Assembly: GCF_963678635.1 (NCBI RefSeq)
Contig: NC_087067.1
Location: 35,543,966-35,607,965 of the forward strand
Source of the DNA: Symsagittifera roscoffensis
Taxonomy: Eukaryota > Xenacoelomorpha > Acoela > Convolutidae
Length of the DNA stretch: 64,000 nt
Direction: 5' to 3'
Part shown: positions 23,826-36,202 of the stretch, piece by piece
Position numbering within the stretch: position 1 is the stretch's first letter
Layout of the letters: each line of letters opens with the position of its first letter
Position numbers and translations under genes: made by a program
Notes under the pieces: model-generated
What the model saw: only the letters and a program-made list of their open reading frames with translations
Told to the model about the DNA's origin: nothing
Databases searched by the model: none

Positions 23826-25847
23826 TGTAATTATTGCCGACGATACGGACATAGTATTTCCGAATGTAGACAAAAACAACAAGATAACCAAAACAAACCT
23901 CAAAAGTATAAAGAACCAAATAAATCATTCTATCAATATATGAAGAAAGATAAAAATCTGCCAAACAAAAATGTATACAGTAACAACAGTTCAGGAAAAC
24001 CACTTCCGAACAACACCAATTACACAAGGAATCAATCACCATATAACTCAAGTTATAGAGGAAGATCACCAGAACGAAGAAATACACAGAATTCTTCACA
24101 AAATCATTATAATCGATCAAATAGTCGAAATAACTATACGAAATCGAATTCAAATACAACACAATTTGTTTCTAGATCCAATTCCCAATCAAACCCAAGA
24201 AATAAACACTATTCCAACAATCAATCACGAAACTCATCATATAACAGAAATAGAAACTATTCACATAATCGAAATAGAAGTTATTCGAACAATCGAAATC
24301 AGAATTACCCGAACAATCGATCAAGAAATAACTCATATAACAGATCAAATTATCACAGACCAAATGACAATTATCAAAACAGATCACGGAATAATTCACA
24401 AAATCGAAATTCAAGTTATAATAATCAATATAGAACTTATTCCCAACCACCACATAGGAATAATAACCATTACAATAATTCTAAACATCGATACAGAAGT
24501 AGTACACCAAAACATCAAAGACATATTAATCAAGTACAGTCAAATGAAGAAACAACATCAGACCCCCCAGGTATTGATGACACAGGAAATAACGAATTAC
24601 AACTAAATCAAATAAACTGTAGATCATCAGACACAGAAAGTGATACAGAAAATACCATCTCCGTAAATATGATAACAGTCGAAAACGACTACGAACCTAT
24701 TATATATGAACAACCTTTTACATCACATTTATATGAAAATCAATTGGAACTCCTTCACAATTATTATATTGAACCCATCAATATTACACAAACGGCACAA
24801 GAAATAAACGAAATTAACACGGTAAATAAACCCAATGAAAATGACAAAACAAAATGTTTAAACACAAATCATATTTATCAAAATATACAAAAAGAACAAC
24901 CCAAAGAAAAAATTTGGACAATACCATTTCTCTTAGAAAGTCCAAGAAACAAAGAATTTCAACCACCAGATCTTGAAATTGATTTTTTAATTGATTCAGG
25001 AGCAGAATCAAACATAATTAACATTCCCACATGGAATGAAATCAAAACATTACATCCAAAATTAACGCCTCTTGCAACCTCTAGTAAACTAGCAACAGCA
25101 CAAGGATCAACATTAGTAAATTATGGAAAAGTCCAATTATTCCTCTTCCCCACAAGAACAATAGAGCAAAATAAAATTCTAAACAAACCATTTAAACAAA
25201 TATTTCATATCACTGATATTAAACACAATATCATTGGTATACCATTTATATCTAAATATATACCAACAATCAACATCTTGAATAGTAAAATACTAATCAA
25301 AGATAAGTACACAAAAACAAAAAATACAGCTCTAACATTTTTTCAAAGATTAAATAAAAAACCACCAATCTTTTCAAAATTTTATCCAATTTATAAACAA
25401 CAACGGAAACACCTGAAACCACTACCAGGAAATATATATAACTTTTCAATAAAACAAGTTCACCAATTTGATAAAAGTCAAAATAAACAACAACTCTTTA
25501 TGTCAGACTTTGAGTTTAAACCTATTCATAAGTTTTTCAAAATCACGATTTCATCTATAAAATATTTGAAAAATACGAATTCAGACATCATTTCGCTACA
25601 TGTGTATAACAATACACCGTATCAAGTAACATTACCCTTAGGACTTTTAGGATATTGCGAAACGAACGCTACAATATCACCCGTACATGAAATAGCATAC
25701 CGCGTAAATAATATAATCCAATTATTAGATATTTGTCAATCCACAATCCCTAACGAGGAACTATCCATAAATAATATAATAAGCAATGAAAAGAGAAACA
25801 CCGATTATTTCACAAAAACACCATATTTAAACCAACATTCAATATAA
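23826..25847 (+). CDS. Nucleocapsid-protease segment of gag-pol
   Basis: In the gag frame, immediately after the TGA, comes a CX2CX4HX4C zinc knuckle (CNYCRRYGHSISEC). A strongly Asn/Arg/Ser-rich basic stretch of about 200 residues follows, fit for RNA binding. A retropepsin with LIDSGAES lies near 24985-25008. The first internal ATG is at 23940, but the frame is open from 23826 and no separate start is needed. It ends in a shifted frame: near 25826 the inverted copy has one T more in a T-run and continues straight into RT. Confidence 0.8.
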   Translation, partial: CNYCRRYGHSISECRQKQQDNQNKPQKYKEPNKSFYQYMKKDKNLPNKNVYSNNSSGKPLPNNTNYTRNQSPYNSSYRGRSPERRNTQNSSQNHYNRSNSRNNYTKSNSNTTQFVSRSNSQSNPRNKHYSNNQSRNSSYNRNRNYSHNRNRSYSNNRNQNYPNNRSRNNSYNRSNYHRPNDNYQNRSRNNSQNRNSSYNNQYRTYSQPPHRNNNHYNNSKHRYRSSTPKHQRHINQVQSNEETTSDPPGIDDTGNNELQLNQINCRSSDTESDTENTISVNMITVENDYEPIIYEQPFTSHLYENQLELLHNYYIEPINITQTAQEINEINTVNKPNENDKTKCLNTNHIYQNIQKEQPKEKIWTIPFLLESPRNKEFQPPDLEIDFLIDSGAESNIINIPTWNEIKTLHPKLTPLATSSKLATAQGSTLVNYGKVQLFLFPTRTIEQNKILNKPFKQIFHITDIKHNIIGIPFISKYIPTINILNSKILIKDKYTKTKNTALTFFQRLNKKPPIFSKFYPIYKQQRKHLKPLPGNIYNFSIKQVHQFDKSQNKQQLFMSDFEFKPIHKFFKITISSIKYLKNTNSDIISLHVYNNTPYQVTLPLGLLGYCETNATISPVHEIAYRVNNIIQLLDICQSTIPNEELSINNIISNEKRNTDYFTKTPYLNQHSI

Positions 25848-27022
25848 CAAATTACACAAAAGAACAACAACAATTTTTAACGATGTTTAACTTTGAACAC
25901 TCGCAAATTACACAAATCGAATTTGACAAACTAGCAAAACAACTGTTAAAATATTCAACAGTCTACGCAACATCAAAATTTGATGTTGGGAAAATCAGTT
26001 CATCACTACATCTCCCATTAAAACATGACGCAGTTTTCAAAAAACAAAGAGCAAGTAAAGTACCAATTCATTTACACGATAAGGTAAACAGATTACTAGA
26101 TATTTTAGAACAAAACAAAATTATCTCACCAGTAAACAAAGAAGAACAACCAAAAGGTAACACATTTATTAACCCTGTTATAGTCCTAGCAAAAGGAGAA
26201 TCATTAAAAATAGTTTTAGACGCTAGATATATCAATTCACTAATAGACGAACCAAAATGCAATTGGCCTATTGAACCAATACTAGTTATTTTAACAAAAA
26301 TAAACGGAAAATACTTTACAACCGCAGATATGAATAGTGCATACAATCAAATGCCACTAGATGAACAATCACGACGTTTAACACAATTTGTTATTGGAAA
26401 TCAACAATATGAATTCAACCGCCTATTCTATGGAATATCCATAGGACCAGCAGCATTTTCAGCTTTTATGAGCAAAATTTTTAGACCACTAATACTTAAG
26501 AAAAACGCAATCACCTATTTAGACGATGTTTTTATGCAATCACAGACAAAAGAAGAAATGTTTACAGTTTTAGAACATTATCATAAAATACTTCAGAACG
26601 AAAATCTGAAGGCCGCCCCCGATAAATCACACTTCTTTTTAACACGAGTTAAATTTTTAGGACATAACATAGAAAGAAACACAATCACTCCAGTAAAATC
26701 ACGCATTGATGCTATTCAAAAACTTCAACCACCAACAAACAAAAAGAAAATCCAAGAATTCCTTGGAATGTTAATTTTCTTAAGCAAGTACGTTTTCAAA
26801 ATGCAATTATATTTAAGACCATTCTATAATATCCTCAGACAACAAAATAATTTTGAATGGACCACTGAACATCAAACACGATTTGAAGAAATTAAAAAAC
26901 TTTTAACTGAACAAATTTCAAACACAATTCCAGATCCAAATCAACCATTCTATGCAATGTGCGATGCTTCAAATTTTGGCATCGGCGCAGCATTACTACA
27001 ATCACACAATGGTACAAATTAA
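25848..27022 (+). CDS. Reverse transcriptase with start of RNase H
   Basis: Open in this frame from upstream of the ATG at 25883. RT motif A is FTTADMNSAYNQMPL (about residue 145 from that ATG) and motif C is YLDDVFM (about residue 211), both with catalytic Asp residues intact. The connection and start of RNase H follow, with YAMCDASNFGIGAALLQ carrying its first Asp. TAA at 27020-27022 interrupts RNase H; the inverted copy has a sense codon there. RT copies the element RNA into DNA in particles. Confidence 0.85.
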
Positions 27023-27634
27023 AGGAACCTTATATCAGCAAATTCCCGATTATTCACTCAAGCAGAGCTACGACTCTCAACTCTAATGAGAGAATGTACA
27101 GCTATAATTTATACACTTACAGAATATGAATTTCTGATACTTGGATCAAAACATCCAACAGTTCTATTCACAGATCATAAACCAATCATTTTTCTCTTTA
27201 CACAAAAGTCAAATCCAAATCACCGAGTTTATAGATTTCAATTAATTCTAATGAAATTTCCAAACTTACATATAGTTTGGACAGCAGGAAAGAATCTTGC
27301 ATTACCAGATACATTAAGTCGAAAAACACCTGAATTACTTACACGAAAAACTACAGTTGAAATACCCAAAAATATAAAACTTTACCTTGCAAAAGACGAA
27401 ACATCACCCCGACTAGAATGCAAATATGCAGTAAAAACTGACATTGAACAATCACAAATAAACAACCTACAACATTTCCCACTTTACTTAGATTGCCAAA
27501 ATAATCACTACGAAGTTGATCTACTTGGAACATCAACTTTCAAACCAATTCCATACTCACAATGGATAAAAAAAATAACACCCAACAAAAACGGATTAAA
27601 CACCACTCGCATAAAAAAGACCTTTTTCCGTTAA
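27023..27634 (+). pseudogene. RNase H remainder and linker
   Basis: It continues in the RT frame after the TAA. LMRECTAI and FTDHKP carry the expected Glu and Asp of RNase H. The frame shifts near 27600 in an A-run, where the product would pass into the integrase frame. Broken only by the upstream stop and this one-base shift. Confidence 0.75.
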
Positions 27635-28335
27635 TTGAAAAAGAAAATTTAACTGATAAAATAAATTTATCAGGACCACAAACAAATGATTCAAAATACA
27701 CAATAAATCAAGTTTTTGACCCCCATGACCCACTTGACACAATTCCCTTATCTAAATTAGAAATTGAAAACATTTTTCTCCCTCCAACAGTTAAAATTAC
27801 AATTAAATCATGGCACAAATACAAAACTAAGCCCGGAAAGGCAGATACCAGAATTTTAGGAAATAAAACACTCCTCCGATATTTCCGAAAATTTAATAAT
27901 ACAACAATTTATGAAAACACAGACCTTCTAGAATATCACTTAAGTGATTCTACAGTTCCCTGTCTCCCTTTAAGTATGATTCTAATAGCTTTTAACATTT
28001 CGCATACACAAAACATTAAAGGACACTCTGGATCAGAGAAAACATATTCAAATTTTGCACAAAATTTTTATTTCTCAAATGCACCAATTTGGATAAAAGT
28101 ACTATGCAATGATTGTATAGTATGTCAGCTAAATAAACCTTATCCAAATCAAAAACAAATAGTACAAAAACAAGATTTTAAAGGACAAAGTTTATATTTT
28201 AACCACCGTATTTCATTCGATACAAAAGGACCAATTTCACCATCCTCTGAAGGAAACTCCTACATTATGTTAATTGTTGACGCATTCACACATTATGTAG
28301 CACTCAACCCAGTACCACATTGTAACGCTTATTAA
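27562..28335 (+). CDS. Integrase N-terminal zinc domain and start of core
   Basis: The true product probably enters this frame near 27600. An HHCC zinc-binding region (SHTQNIKGHSG ... CNDCIVCQ) precedes the catalytic core, whose first Asp lies in SFDTKGP (codon at 28219). TAA at 28333-28335 interrupts the core; the inverted copy has a Tyr codon there. Integrase inserts the DNA copy into the genome. Confidence 0.75.
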   Translation: MDKKNNTQQKRIKHHSHKKDLFPLIEKENLTDKINLSGPQTNDSKYTINQVFDPHDPLDTIPLSKLEIENIFLPPTVKITIKSWHKYKTKPGKADTRILGNKTLLRYFRKFNNTTIYENTDLLEYHLSDSTVPCLPLSMILIAFNISHTQNIKGHSGSEKTYSNFAQNFYFSNAPIWIKVLCNDCIVCQLNKPYPNQKQIVQKQDFKGQSLYFNHRISFDTKGPISPSSEGNSYIMLIVDAFTHYVALNPVPHCNAY

Positions 28336-28872
28336 GCTTACACAACACTTTATGAACACTGGATAGCCAAATTCGGATTACCCAAAATTTTAGTTACAGA
28401 CAACGGTACAGAATTCATAAATAATGAAATCATCACAATATGTCATTTATACAACATTAAGCACAAACCGCGTAAATCTCATGCACCTTGGACAAACGGT
28501 TTAGTCGAAGGTATGAACCGTTCACTACAAGAATATCTTAGATGTATCATAAATGGAAATGATACAAGATACACAGAATGGTCAGCAGATGTAAAATTAT
28601 TTCCCTTAGCATATAATTCACAAATTACGACAACTCTAGGAATGTCACCATACGAAATGGTTTTTAATAAAAATCCACGTAAACCAATTATGTTTACAGC
28701 AAACTCTCATAAAAATGCACAAGGTCATTGCCAACCAAATAAAGACTCAGTTTATTATAACCTACCTTTACACACGCATGATGAAGATCATTTTCATCAC
28801 CCACAAATCCTTAAATTAGCCTCCGGTACACACACCGAATGGATTTTAAATAGAGATAAAAAAACACAATGA
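28336..28872 (+). pseudogene. Integrase catalytic core, second part
   Basis: Same frame as the preceding segment. The second catalytic Asp (TDNGTEF, codon at 28399) and the Glu (GLVEGMNR, codon at 28507) are separated by 35 residues, the classical DD35E spacing. The frame ends near 28860 at an A-run, where a one-base shift leads into the C-terminal module. Confidence 0.8.
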
Positions 28873-29482
28873 AATTTACCAAAGAGTAACAAAAAAATTG
28901 TTACAAAGGCAAAACATTAACGAACAAATAAATTCACGCTTTACACCAGCCTCAGATTTAAAAATTGGAACATTTGTCTTAATACCTAATTTTAATACAC
29001 AAAAAGGAATTTCTAAAAAATTACAACCGCTTCGTAAAGGACCATACCAAATAATCGCCAAACCTACTGACGTAACATATAAAATCACCGATTCAGACCA
29101 AAAAGAAATTGTTCAATATAGAAACAATCTATTGCCTTGCTACCCAAAAGAATACGCACTACGCGAACTAACTCAATTATATTCTTTCACAGGTTTAAAA
29201 GTTATTCAAAATCACCCACATACGGAAAATGAAATAAATGAGCAAAATGACATTCACCTTGAAAAACAGAATAAAAAACTAACTACAACCCAAAACAATA
29301 CAAAAAAGCTAGATCAAAAAATACCTCAAAATAGGAAAAACAGAAAAGTGATAGAAAAAATTCCCAAGAAAACCCAACAATACCTACAACTACCCAAAAC
29401 CCCCAAACATCTACACGAATTTCTTTCCAAGATAACCCATATACTTTTGAAGAACGACACGCTCGCTTATCTGAACCATTAG
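28873..29482 (+). CDS. Integrase C-terminal GPY/F module
   Basis: KLQPLRKGPYQIIAK is the GPY/F motif typical of Ty3/gypsy integrases, followed by a Lys/Asn/Gln-rich region. No chromodomain is visible. Around 29290-29430 the coding signal moves to another frame, so the last part of this ORF is probably out of frame. Confidence 0.7.
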
Positions 29483-30363
29483 AACCAGTTCAGCGACAGG
29501 CACCTCTAAGTGAACCAACATATAACTTGTACCCAACACTACCACAAGAATTAACTAGAATAAGAAATATTAGTCAAAACCAAAATACAGTTGAAATAAA
29601 TAGACAAATTATACATCCACGACGAAATAGAAATTTTCAAACCCCCCGAGTTCATTTTGATATACCCCAATCCCCATCACCAAGTACTCCAGAAAACCCA
29701 ATTAGCATATTACCGGAAACCCCTACACTTCTTTCACAACGTAGCACCTCAAGTATACCCTCAGATTACTTAGGTTCAACACCAACATCTGAACAAATAC
29801 ATGAAAATCCCTTCAACCCCCCAAACCAAACATCACGACTACCATATTGGACAACACAATCATTCACACAAGGTGAACCAAATTTAATAAATGGCCCAAT
29901 AGATATTTCTACGGATACAACAACATCATCATCACTACCAGAAACATTATCACTACCGTCAACACCATCAATAAGCCAGATTTCACCGACGCCTTTCCCC
30001 CTAAATTTTCCAAATAACCTCGACGCTAGATATCGAGAACAATCATCAACAAATATCCCTTTAAGATTAGATTGGAACACGTTCACAGCACCTCCACCAT
30101 TATTTGGACAACACCCGGAAAGTAACCGACTCCACAATTGGGCACTCCATAGACTACAGTATAGACAAGACATCCACGAAGACATTCGTGACCATAACAT
30201 CCAAATACTCCAACAAAATAGTCTACAATTAAAATTTGAAATCACGGTTAAACTAAACAACATTGCTCAACATCCTTACCCATTAAACCCACCAAATATA
30301 ACAGCTCAATCGCTACCACCACCATTTATAACAACTGAAGTAAAATATAAATACGACAGATAA
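29430..30363 (+). CDS. Pro/Ser/Thr-rich pol tail
   Basis: The frame is open from before the ATG at 29527 and reads NPYTFEERHARLSEPLEP, suggesting continuity with pol rather than a new gene. The first 200 residues are Pro/Ser/Thr-rich. The last 80 are more ordered, with His-rich and amphipathic stretches, ending AQSLPPPFI...YKYDR, which is conserved in the inverted copy. No known domain; possibly a tail cleaved from integrase or an internal structural peptide. Confidence 0.55.
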
Positions 30364-30422
30364 ACCAAAAAGACAATTGGTTACATCACATTTTATAACC
30401 CGTACTCAGGATTATCATACAC

Positions 30423-32978
30423 ATGTATATTCTAAAATTATTGATATTTCTCCAACTCCTTTTTCTCATAATCTCAGATCAGAACATAAATCCTTCTCCC
30501 CGCACAGGACCCCAAGACTTATTAGTAACACATTACGATTGTGAAGAAAATGAACAAAAAACACTACACAAATATGCAATAAATCAAGTATCACAATGCG
30601 AAACGGAGCCACAAGCTATAGAAACTACAAATGTAATAGCGACACTATATTCAAAAGCCCGAGCAACAACAGTCATAGGATATAAATTTACAGCAACATT
30701 TTCCGAAAAGAAAGTACATTGTTCACAAGTTTCAAACGGAAATAAAAACCGACTTGACCACGAATCATTCTACCAAAGTAATATAGAACGACTTCTACAT
30801 CTAAATCCCAATGATTGTAAAAACGAGCTACTCAGATTAAACATCACAAGAAATAAAAACACCGACAGAAAAATACTATATTTTCAAGTCTTTGCCGATT
30901 CTGTACATCAAGCAGAACTTGAAAGATATGAAGGACATATAAAACTAGATGAAAAATACCCATACAACGGCGCACACGGAAGATTAACTTATGACATACA
31001 CGATAAGCACTGGATACCACACATTGGTATAAATAATCCATCAAACTGCAAAGCAGACACAAAAAATAAAGGATATCAAGAAATAATGTTTTTCGATTGG
31101 AAAATACAACTCGAAAAAATACAACTCACACGAGATTTATCTGACAACACAATGATCTATCAAGGAATTAGACTACCTTGTAAAAACGATCAAGGTTATT
31201 GTGATCCTACAACACGGACACAAGCAACAATTGTTTGGTTTCCCGAAGATACATGTACAACATTTCAAGTAGCAAAAATACACGCTCGAATGATAAAATT
31301 TCACGAAAAATATTTTATACAATCAATTCCATATGAACAAGTCCATCCATCACGAAAACAAAGTACTGATTTTCGAAATATCCATAATATAGAAAATAAA
31401 TTAACACGTTTTCAAATATATCAAGAAACAGAAATCGCATGCAAATACAGAAACCCACTTCACAAAACACAATATTCTGAAATATTAGTTGAATACGAAA
31501 AAGGTTTCGACATGACCACTGGAAAAATAAAAATTGATCCTTATGCCACAGGTCATCCTCTACACGAAGGAACATCATATATACCAGTTAACTTTCAAAA
31601 AAGTAATGGTCAACCTGGTGGACATCTAAAGCCACATGACACTAGAAGCACACGTTTACAAGAACTATCACTAATGAATAATTCTTATTTTGGTAATGTC
31701 CACTATGATATCCACTTAGATATGAAGTTAGACTACACGATTAGTCGAATTTTTCAAGAAATGTCACTCTCCGAGTTAGAAACACTTCACCAACTATGCG
31801 AATTAGAAAGGACACAAATCCTACAATCACTTGCACTAGCAGTGTTAAAAATACCCTACGCAGGATATTTACTATCAGGAAATAGATCAAATTTTCTAGA
31901 CTACGAAGGAAACATTTTATGGTTTTATACTTGTACCAAAAAAGTGTCACCACTATATGTTTTTGAAGATAAAAGATGCTATAAAAGAATCCCTATCTTT
32001 TATAAAAATAAAGTACATTTTGTTGACACACTTTCAAGACGAACAAATTTTTGGGATACCGCAGTCCCATGTGGATCAGAAAATAGCCACAATGTAGTAC
32101 AATTGAACCCTGATGAAGATAAATATTATCTTCTTACCCCATACCCCACGTTAATGCAATCACTCAAAAAATTTTCACCCGAAAGCATCAGAGCAATTGC
32201 TTGTAACCCAAATATTGATTTACAATCAATTGGAATATATTCAAAATCCGATATCCAACACCACATTAGAACACAACAATTCCAAGAATTATTAACACAA
32301 ATGGACACTATACAAAGGCAATCAATTGACCAAAATTTACGCAAACTTGCCGAAACCGCAGGATTTGCAGATATCTATACACAAGATTATAGCGGATATT
32401 TTAAAGACATTAAAGACTATATATATCTAAACGGTGAAAAATACAGACCACAAGATATTTCACCTATAAATATTTTTAGCTTTGTTACACTAAAAAATGA
32501 AATTCTCGATTTTCTAGGATGGCCCTATTACATCTTAGAAAAATTAACTATCCTATACGCAATGTTTAACTTCATAGGATTTCTTTTTTCACTTTTAAAA
32601 GGAATCTATCACACATGCGCTATACACACACAAGTAAACAGCCAAACAAGTGTAGCACGTATACTGTTTGCAGGATTTTTTTTTGGAATTTTTTCATCAT
32701 CAATAAACAAAATACTTCTAGATGCACAAATAAAAGAATATAACACAAAAATATCCACAAGACAAAACACTTACGACGAAGAACACAATAATATAGAGAT
32801 AACACCTACCGCACCACAGTTGCCACCCCTACCACAAAACCATTCATTATCATTAGTTCCCCGTAATTTCCGAAAGCTAGCAATCACAAATAATCCAAAT
32901 TCTAGACCAAATATAGCACAAAGCCCCAAATACTGCATCGTTAGCACAATCATCCACATCCACCGAATCATCAAATAG
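30423..32978 (+). CDS. env-like transmembrane glycoprotein
   Basis: 851 residues in one uninterrupted frame. A hydrophobic N-terminus (MYILKLLIFLQLLFLIIS) looks like a signal peptide. Cys residues and N-glycosylation sites (NNS, NRS) mark the ectodomain. A Cys-rich core has CELERTQILQSLALAV (about residue 458) and AGYLLSGNRSNFLDYEG (about 479). Two hydrophobic segments (about 705-725 and 746-760) precede a Pro-rich tail. The position after pol and the topology fit an envelope. The core pattern recalls class III (gB-like) glycoproteins of chuvirus type found in other retroelements, from memory and unverified. A CTCAG acceptor candidate is near 30412. Confidence 0.7.
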   Translation: MYILKLLIFLQLLFLIISDQNINPSPRTGPQDLLVTHYDCEENEQKTLHKYAINQVSQCETEPQAIETTNVIATLYSKARATTVIGYKFTATFSEKKVHCSQVSNGNKNRLDHESFYQSNIERLLHLNPNDCKNELLRLNITRNKNTDRKILYFQVFADSVHQAELERYEGHIKLDEKYPYNGAHGRLTYDIHDKHWIPHIGINNPSNCKADTKNKGYQEIMFFDWKIQLEKIQLTRDLSDNTMIYQGIRLPCKNDQGYCDPTTRTQATIVWFPEDTCTTFQVAKIHARMIKFHEKYFIQSIPYEQVHPSRKQSTDFRNIHNIENKLTRFQIYQETEIACKYRNPLHKTQYSEILVEYEKGFDMTTGKIKIDPYATGHPLHEGTSYIPVNFQKSNGQPGGHLKPHDTRSTRLQELSLMNNSYFGNVHYDIHLDMKLDYTISRIFQEMSLSELETLHQLCELERTQILQSLALAVLKIPYAGYLLSGNRSNFLDYEGNILWFYTCTKKVSPLYVFEDKRCYKRIPIFYKNKVHFVDTLSRRTNFWDTAVPCGSENSHNVVQLNPDEDKYYLLTPYPTLMQSLKKFSPESIRAIACNPNIDLQSIGIYSKSDIQHHIRTQQFQELLTQMDTIQRQSIDQNLRKLAETAGFADIYTQDYSGYFKDIKDYIYLNGEKYRPQDISPINIFSFVTLKNEILDFLGWPYYILEKLTILYAMFNFIGFLFSLLKGIYHTCAIHTQVNSQTSVARILFAGFFFGIFSSSINKILLDAQIKEYNTKISTRQNTYDEEHNNIEITPTAPQLPPLPQNHSLSLVPRNFRKLAITNNPNSRPNIAQSPKYCIVSTIIHIHRIIK

Positions 32979-34191
32979 CAATCACCGAGCTTATCGCACT
33001 TTCAAAAGAAAATTCCCAAACCATCCATTCCCGACCAAACCAGGAACAGCCTGCGAGTATATTAATCATCCACACCACACCAACACGAAAGATTTTCTAG
33101 CAATCACTTTACCTTCATTCCCACAATATACTTTAAACACACCTAACGACACACGTAGTTTTGTAGATGAACATGTTTTAATGCCTACACTTCATTGGAC
33201 AACATATTACCATTTTACTAATCCCCTTTGCCTGCCATTATCTAATACTCATAACGATATAGAAAGGAATAAAGATATGCTGTATCGACTCACCACAACA
33301 CTAACACATAGACAATTTACTTATATAGGATATTAAAAATCACTAAAAACATTCACTGCACCCCGAGCTAACGAATTTACAATAGAATATTACGACCATA
33401 ATATCATCCGAACTAATCAAGACCAATATTTAGATGACGACCGCTTCGCTAACCCACAACTAACAGAAAAATTCTTCATCAAAACATCATATGTATTCAC
33501 ACTTAATATTTTTGATAGGAAATGTGATCACATCATTTCTGAAGCACTAACTGATATGCAAGCTTACGAAAGTTTTAAAGAAAAATTTCAATTATTTTCA
33601 CTAACCTTTCACTTCCTTGCACCACATGAACGCAATTTGCACTGTTCACACGACATTATGTTACGCACTAAACAAACTCACACATATACATACTATCGCT
33701 TCATACAAAATCATTTTGATCTACATACTCCATCAAGACAACCACACCATCGTTTTCAGTTTCTTAACTCGAAGTACACTTCACCATTTTTTCTAAATTT
33801 CACCTATTGCATCAAAGATACTAACCTCCACGGCATCCTCCGCAATTACGACCCAATAACACAAATGTATATATTTTGTCCCATCATGAAGACCTTTAAT
33901 GCCGAAGAATCCAGACCCTTCCTTATCCCACATGAATTTATCCAACCTATAGAAATCCCTATATTAGAATTTATTCACAATATTAAATACAATCACAAAA
34001 TAGATAATCTCATTCAAAACACACCTTATGAGTTTGCAGTAGGCACCGAAGAACTAAAAACTATTAAAGCACTTCAATTGCTTTGGCCACTGTTCCAAAC
34101 TAAAAACATCATTCGCATACTAGCAAAATTACTAACAAATTCAGACATGATACACGACATCTTTCCCCACGGTTTTTTCCCAGACGATTAA
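32919..34191 (+). pseudogene. Unidentified ORF after env, one internal stop
   Basis: A single frame runs from a TAG near 32918 to the TAA at 34189-34191, about 420 codons, with one internal TAA near 33336; the part from the ATG at 33556 is 211 codons. It overlaps the end of env by about 60 bp in another frame. The first good ATG is near 33181. The product has His, Phe and Tyr in plenty and no membrane segment, and I recognise no domain. It could be a spliced accessory protein or an env extension reached by a frame change. The inverted relative is truncated before this point. Confidence 0.5.
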
Positions 34192-34194
34192 CAG

Positions 34195-34271
34195 GTAAGT
34201 ATAATTTACAAATATTCTTAACTAATAAATTTAAATTAATACTAACCATTCTTTACTCATGTTTCTTTTAG
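34195..34271 (+). other. Candidate 77-bp spliceosomal intron
   Basis: CAG|GTAAGT donor, TACTAAC branch site (about 34241-34247) and TTTCTTTTAG acceptor ending at 34271 form a complete intron signature, 3 bp after the post-env ORF stop. A second TACTAAC with acceptor CATTCGCACAG (ending 34575) could be used instead from the same donor. Confidence 0.6.
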
Positions 34272-35792
34272 ATTTTTAGTCTCCATACCACGATCATCTG
34301 CAAAAAACAGAAAAGAAAAATAAAAAATAAAAACTTGTTAAAATTATTCCAAACTTCCTTAATATTTTCCACAAGATAATCTGATAAAATTTATACCAAA
34401 TGTAGTAAATTAATTTATAAATTATTCCCCCATAAAGCAGTAAATTTAAATATGATGAAAATTTATAACTTTAAATTTCCCCCAAAACTAGCAATAAAAT
34501 TGAAGTTCTATGTAATAAATTGATAAAATGAAAATGCAGTACTAACCTTTTGATATTTTCATTCATTCGCACAGGAATTCTATCCAAACTCGCACAGCTC
34601 GCCCACGAAGAATTGTTGAAATAATGAATTTCAGTTTCAAGTTTTCACACTCAACAACTCTAACACACGATAACAAGTTTCAAACTTTCCTTTAACCCGG
34701 TTGGAAAGGAATTATATACTAAACCAAACTAACCAACGCAGCTTACTAAACACAACAAATCATAAAATAACAGCATGACTAAGAAAAGAAAACCAACGGT
34801 ACCCAAACCGGATTAACCCAGTTTAAAACTGGATAATTTATTCTTTTGAAGACTATTATAAGAAAGAAATAATAAAACACAAAAAAGTCGAAAGACAAAC
34901 CCATAACAAAAACAATTTGATTTTTGAAAAAAGGACACAACCAAAGGAACATAAGAAAGACCAACACAAACCCAACATAAAACGTTATCACATAACAGGA
35001 CTTCTCAAAGAAACCGCACGAAATCATACTCCCACTCCTGGCCTAACCCACCAGAGAGGACGTCCTGAGCATGCTCTATAGCCGGCCTAACCCACCGCGC
35101 TAAATCCACGCTTTGTGACCACACTTGTATTTTTAATAAGAGGTACTCAAGGGTGAGTAACTCTTCAAAATAACCAAACTAAAACAAAATGCTTTTGTAA
35201 AAACAACTAACTAAATTCATAATTAAAAAACTGAACTAATAAAAATTTTATAAAATGTAAATCATACCTTGCAGTATATAGATCAGCACACAACAACAAA
35301 GACGAACATCCAAAGACAAAATGACCCCACTACACTCGAACAAGAATGGCTAACCACAACCGATATGCCGTCCACAATCACAACTCAAAGGATTTAGAGT
35401 ACGACTTGACTTCGCAGAAAAGGACTTCATTGAACTAGACCAATGACCACCTCGATGTTCAAGTATACGTACAGATCCGAGTTACAAGGCATCTTCTCCA
35501 CGCACAATCTCCACGCCATTCCCAGACGAGGTTGAACACAAAACAAGTTCTCTACATATTAAAGAAAAACCCGTCATAGCAAACCATTTTGAAATCAGAT
35601 TGATTTCGTTGGGAAACACAGTCGTTGTCACAAGAAGACACAACGATTGATGCCCCTAACTCCAGCGTCCTGGAACTTCTCTAACAAGAGGAACCGGACA
35701 AGAATACGATGTTCGCCAAATACCAACGTTCATCATCCATCCTTTGAATTGCAGAAAGATAATTCTAAAAAACTCTGTAAAACCCGGATGGG
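34272..35792 (+). other. 3' untranslated region of the retroelement
   Basis: There is no convincing ORF. It contains a perfect short palindrome (CCAGTTT/AAACTGG, about 34818-34832) and two copies of GGCCTAACCCACC (about 35040 and 35084). A short purine-rich GGATGGG (35786-35792) next to the 3' LTR is the only polypurine-tract candidate. Confidence 0.5.
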
Positions 35793-36202
35793 TGGAACCT
35801 GATCTAAACTACATTTTATGATTGGATAAATTAGATATTTTACCACTGTAAAGTATTTAATATTAACCAATCATGATCCATCTAACTAACAACCCACTTA
35901 TTTGTAAGTGCTGAAATTACTTGTAATTTCAGCACCAGAGAGATTTGAATTTAACTTAGAAATTAGTTGTCTCTCCGAGAGAACTTCAGCAGCCGCAACA
36001 AACCAGTATACCCTAGATCTATTGAGCCTAGCAGAGACTAGTTAAACACCCTGAGACTAGTAAGTATAAGAGTAAGATTAGGATCGGTATTAGACTAAGA
36101 AGTTGCACGAATCTATCCGGCCGAAAATAAGATAGCGTGACGAGCAGACGGTGTACCCTATCCGAAATTACTCTATGGGTTAACCACATCGGACATAACT
36201 CA
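35793..36202 (+). repeat. 3' LTR
   Basis: Direct repeat of 19216-19625 with the same TGGAACC start, AACTCA end and hairpin (35908-35935). Its TATA box is altered to TATAAGAG. Confidence 0.9.

Larger units (their letters stand above)
19216..36202 (+). mobile_element. 17-kb env-bearing Ty3/gypsy-type LTR retroelement
   Basis: It is bounded by two direct 410-bp LTRs that differ at about a dozen positions. Order: 5' LTR, primer site, 1.2-kb leader, ORF0, gag, protease, RT, RNase H, integrase with GPY module, Pro-rich tail, env, a further ORF, 1.6-kb 3' region with an intron, 3' LTR. The RT-RNaseH-IN order defines the Ty3/gypsy (Metaviridae) lineage. It is unusually long for the group. Gag-pol is interrupted by at least three in-frame stops and several one-base shifts, and env is intact. 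Flanks TACAC and TGATT do not form a target duplication. Confidence 0.9.
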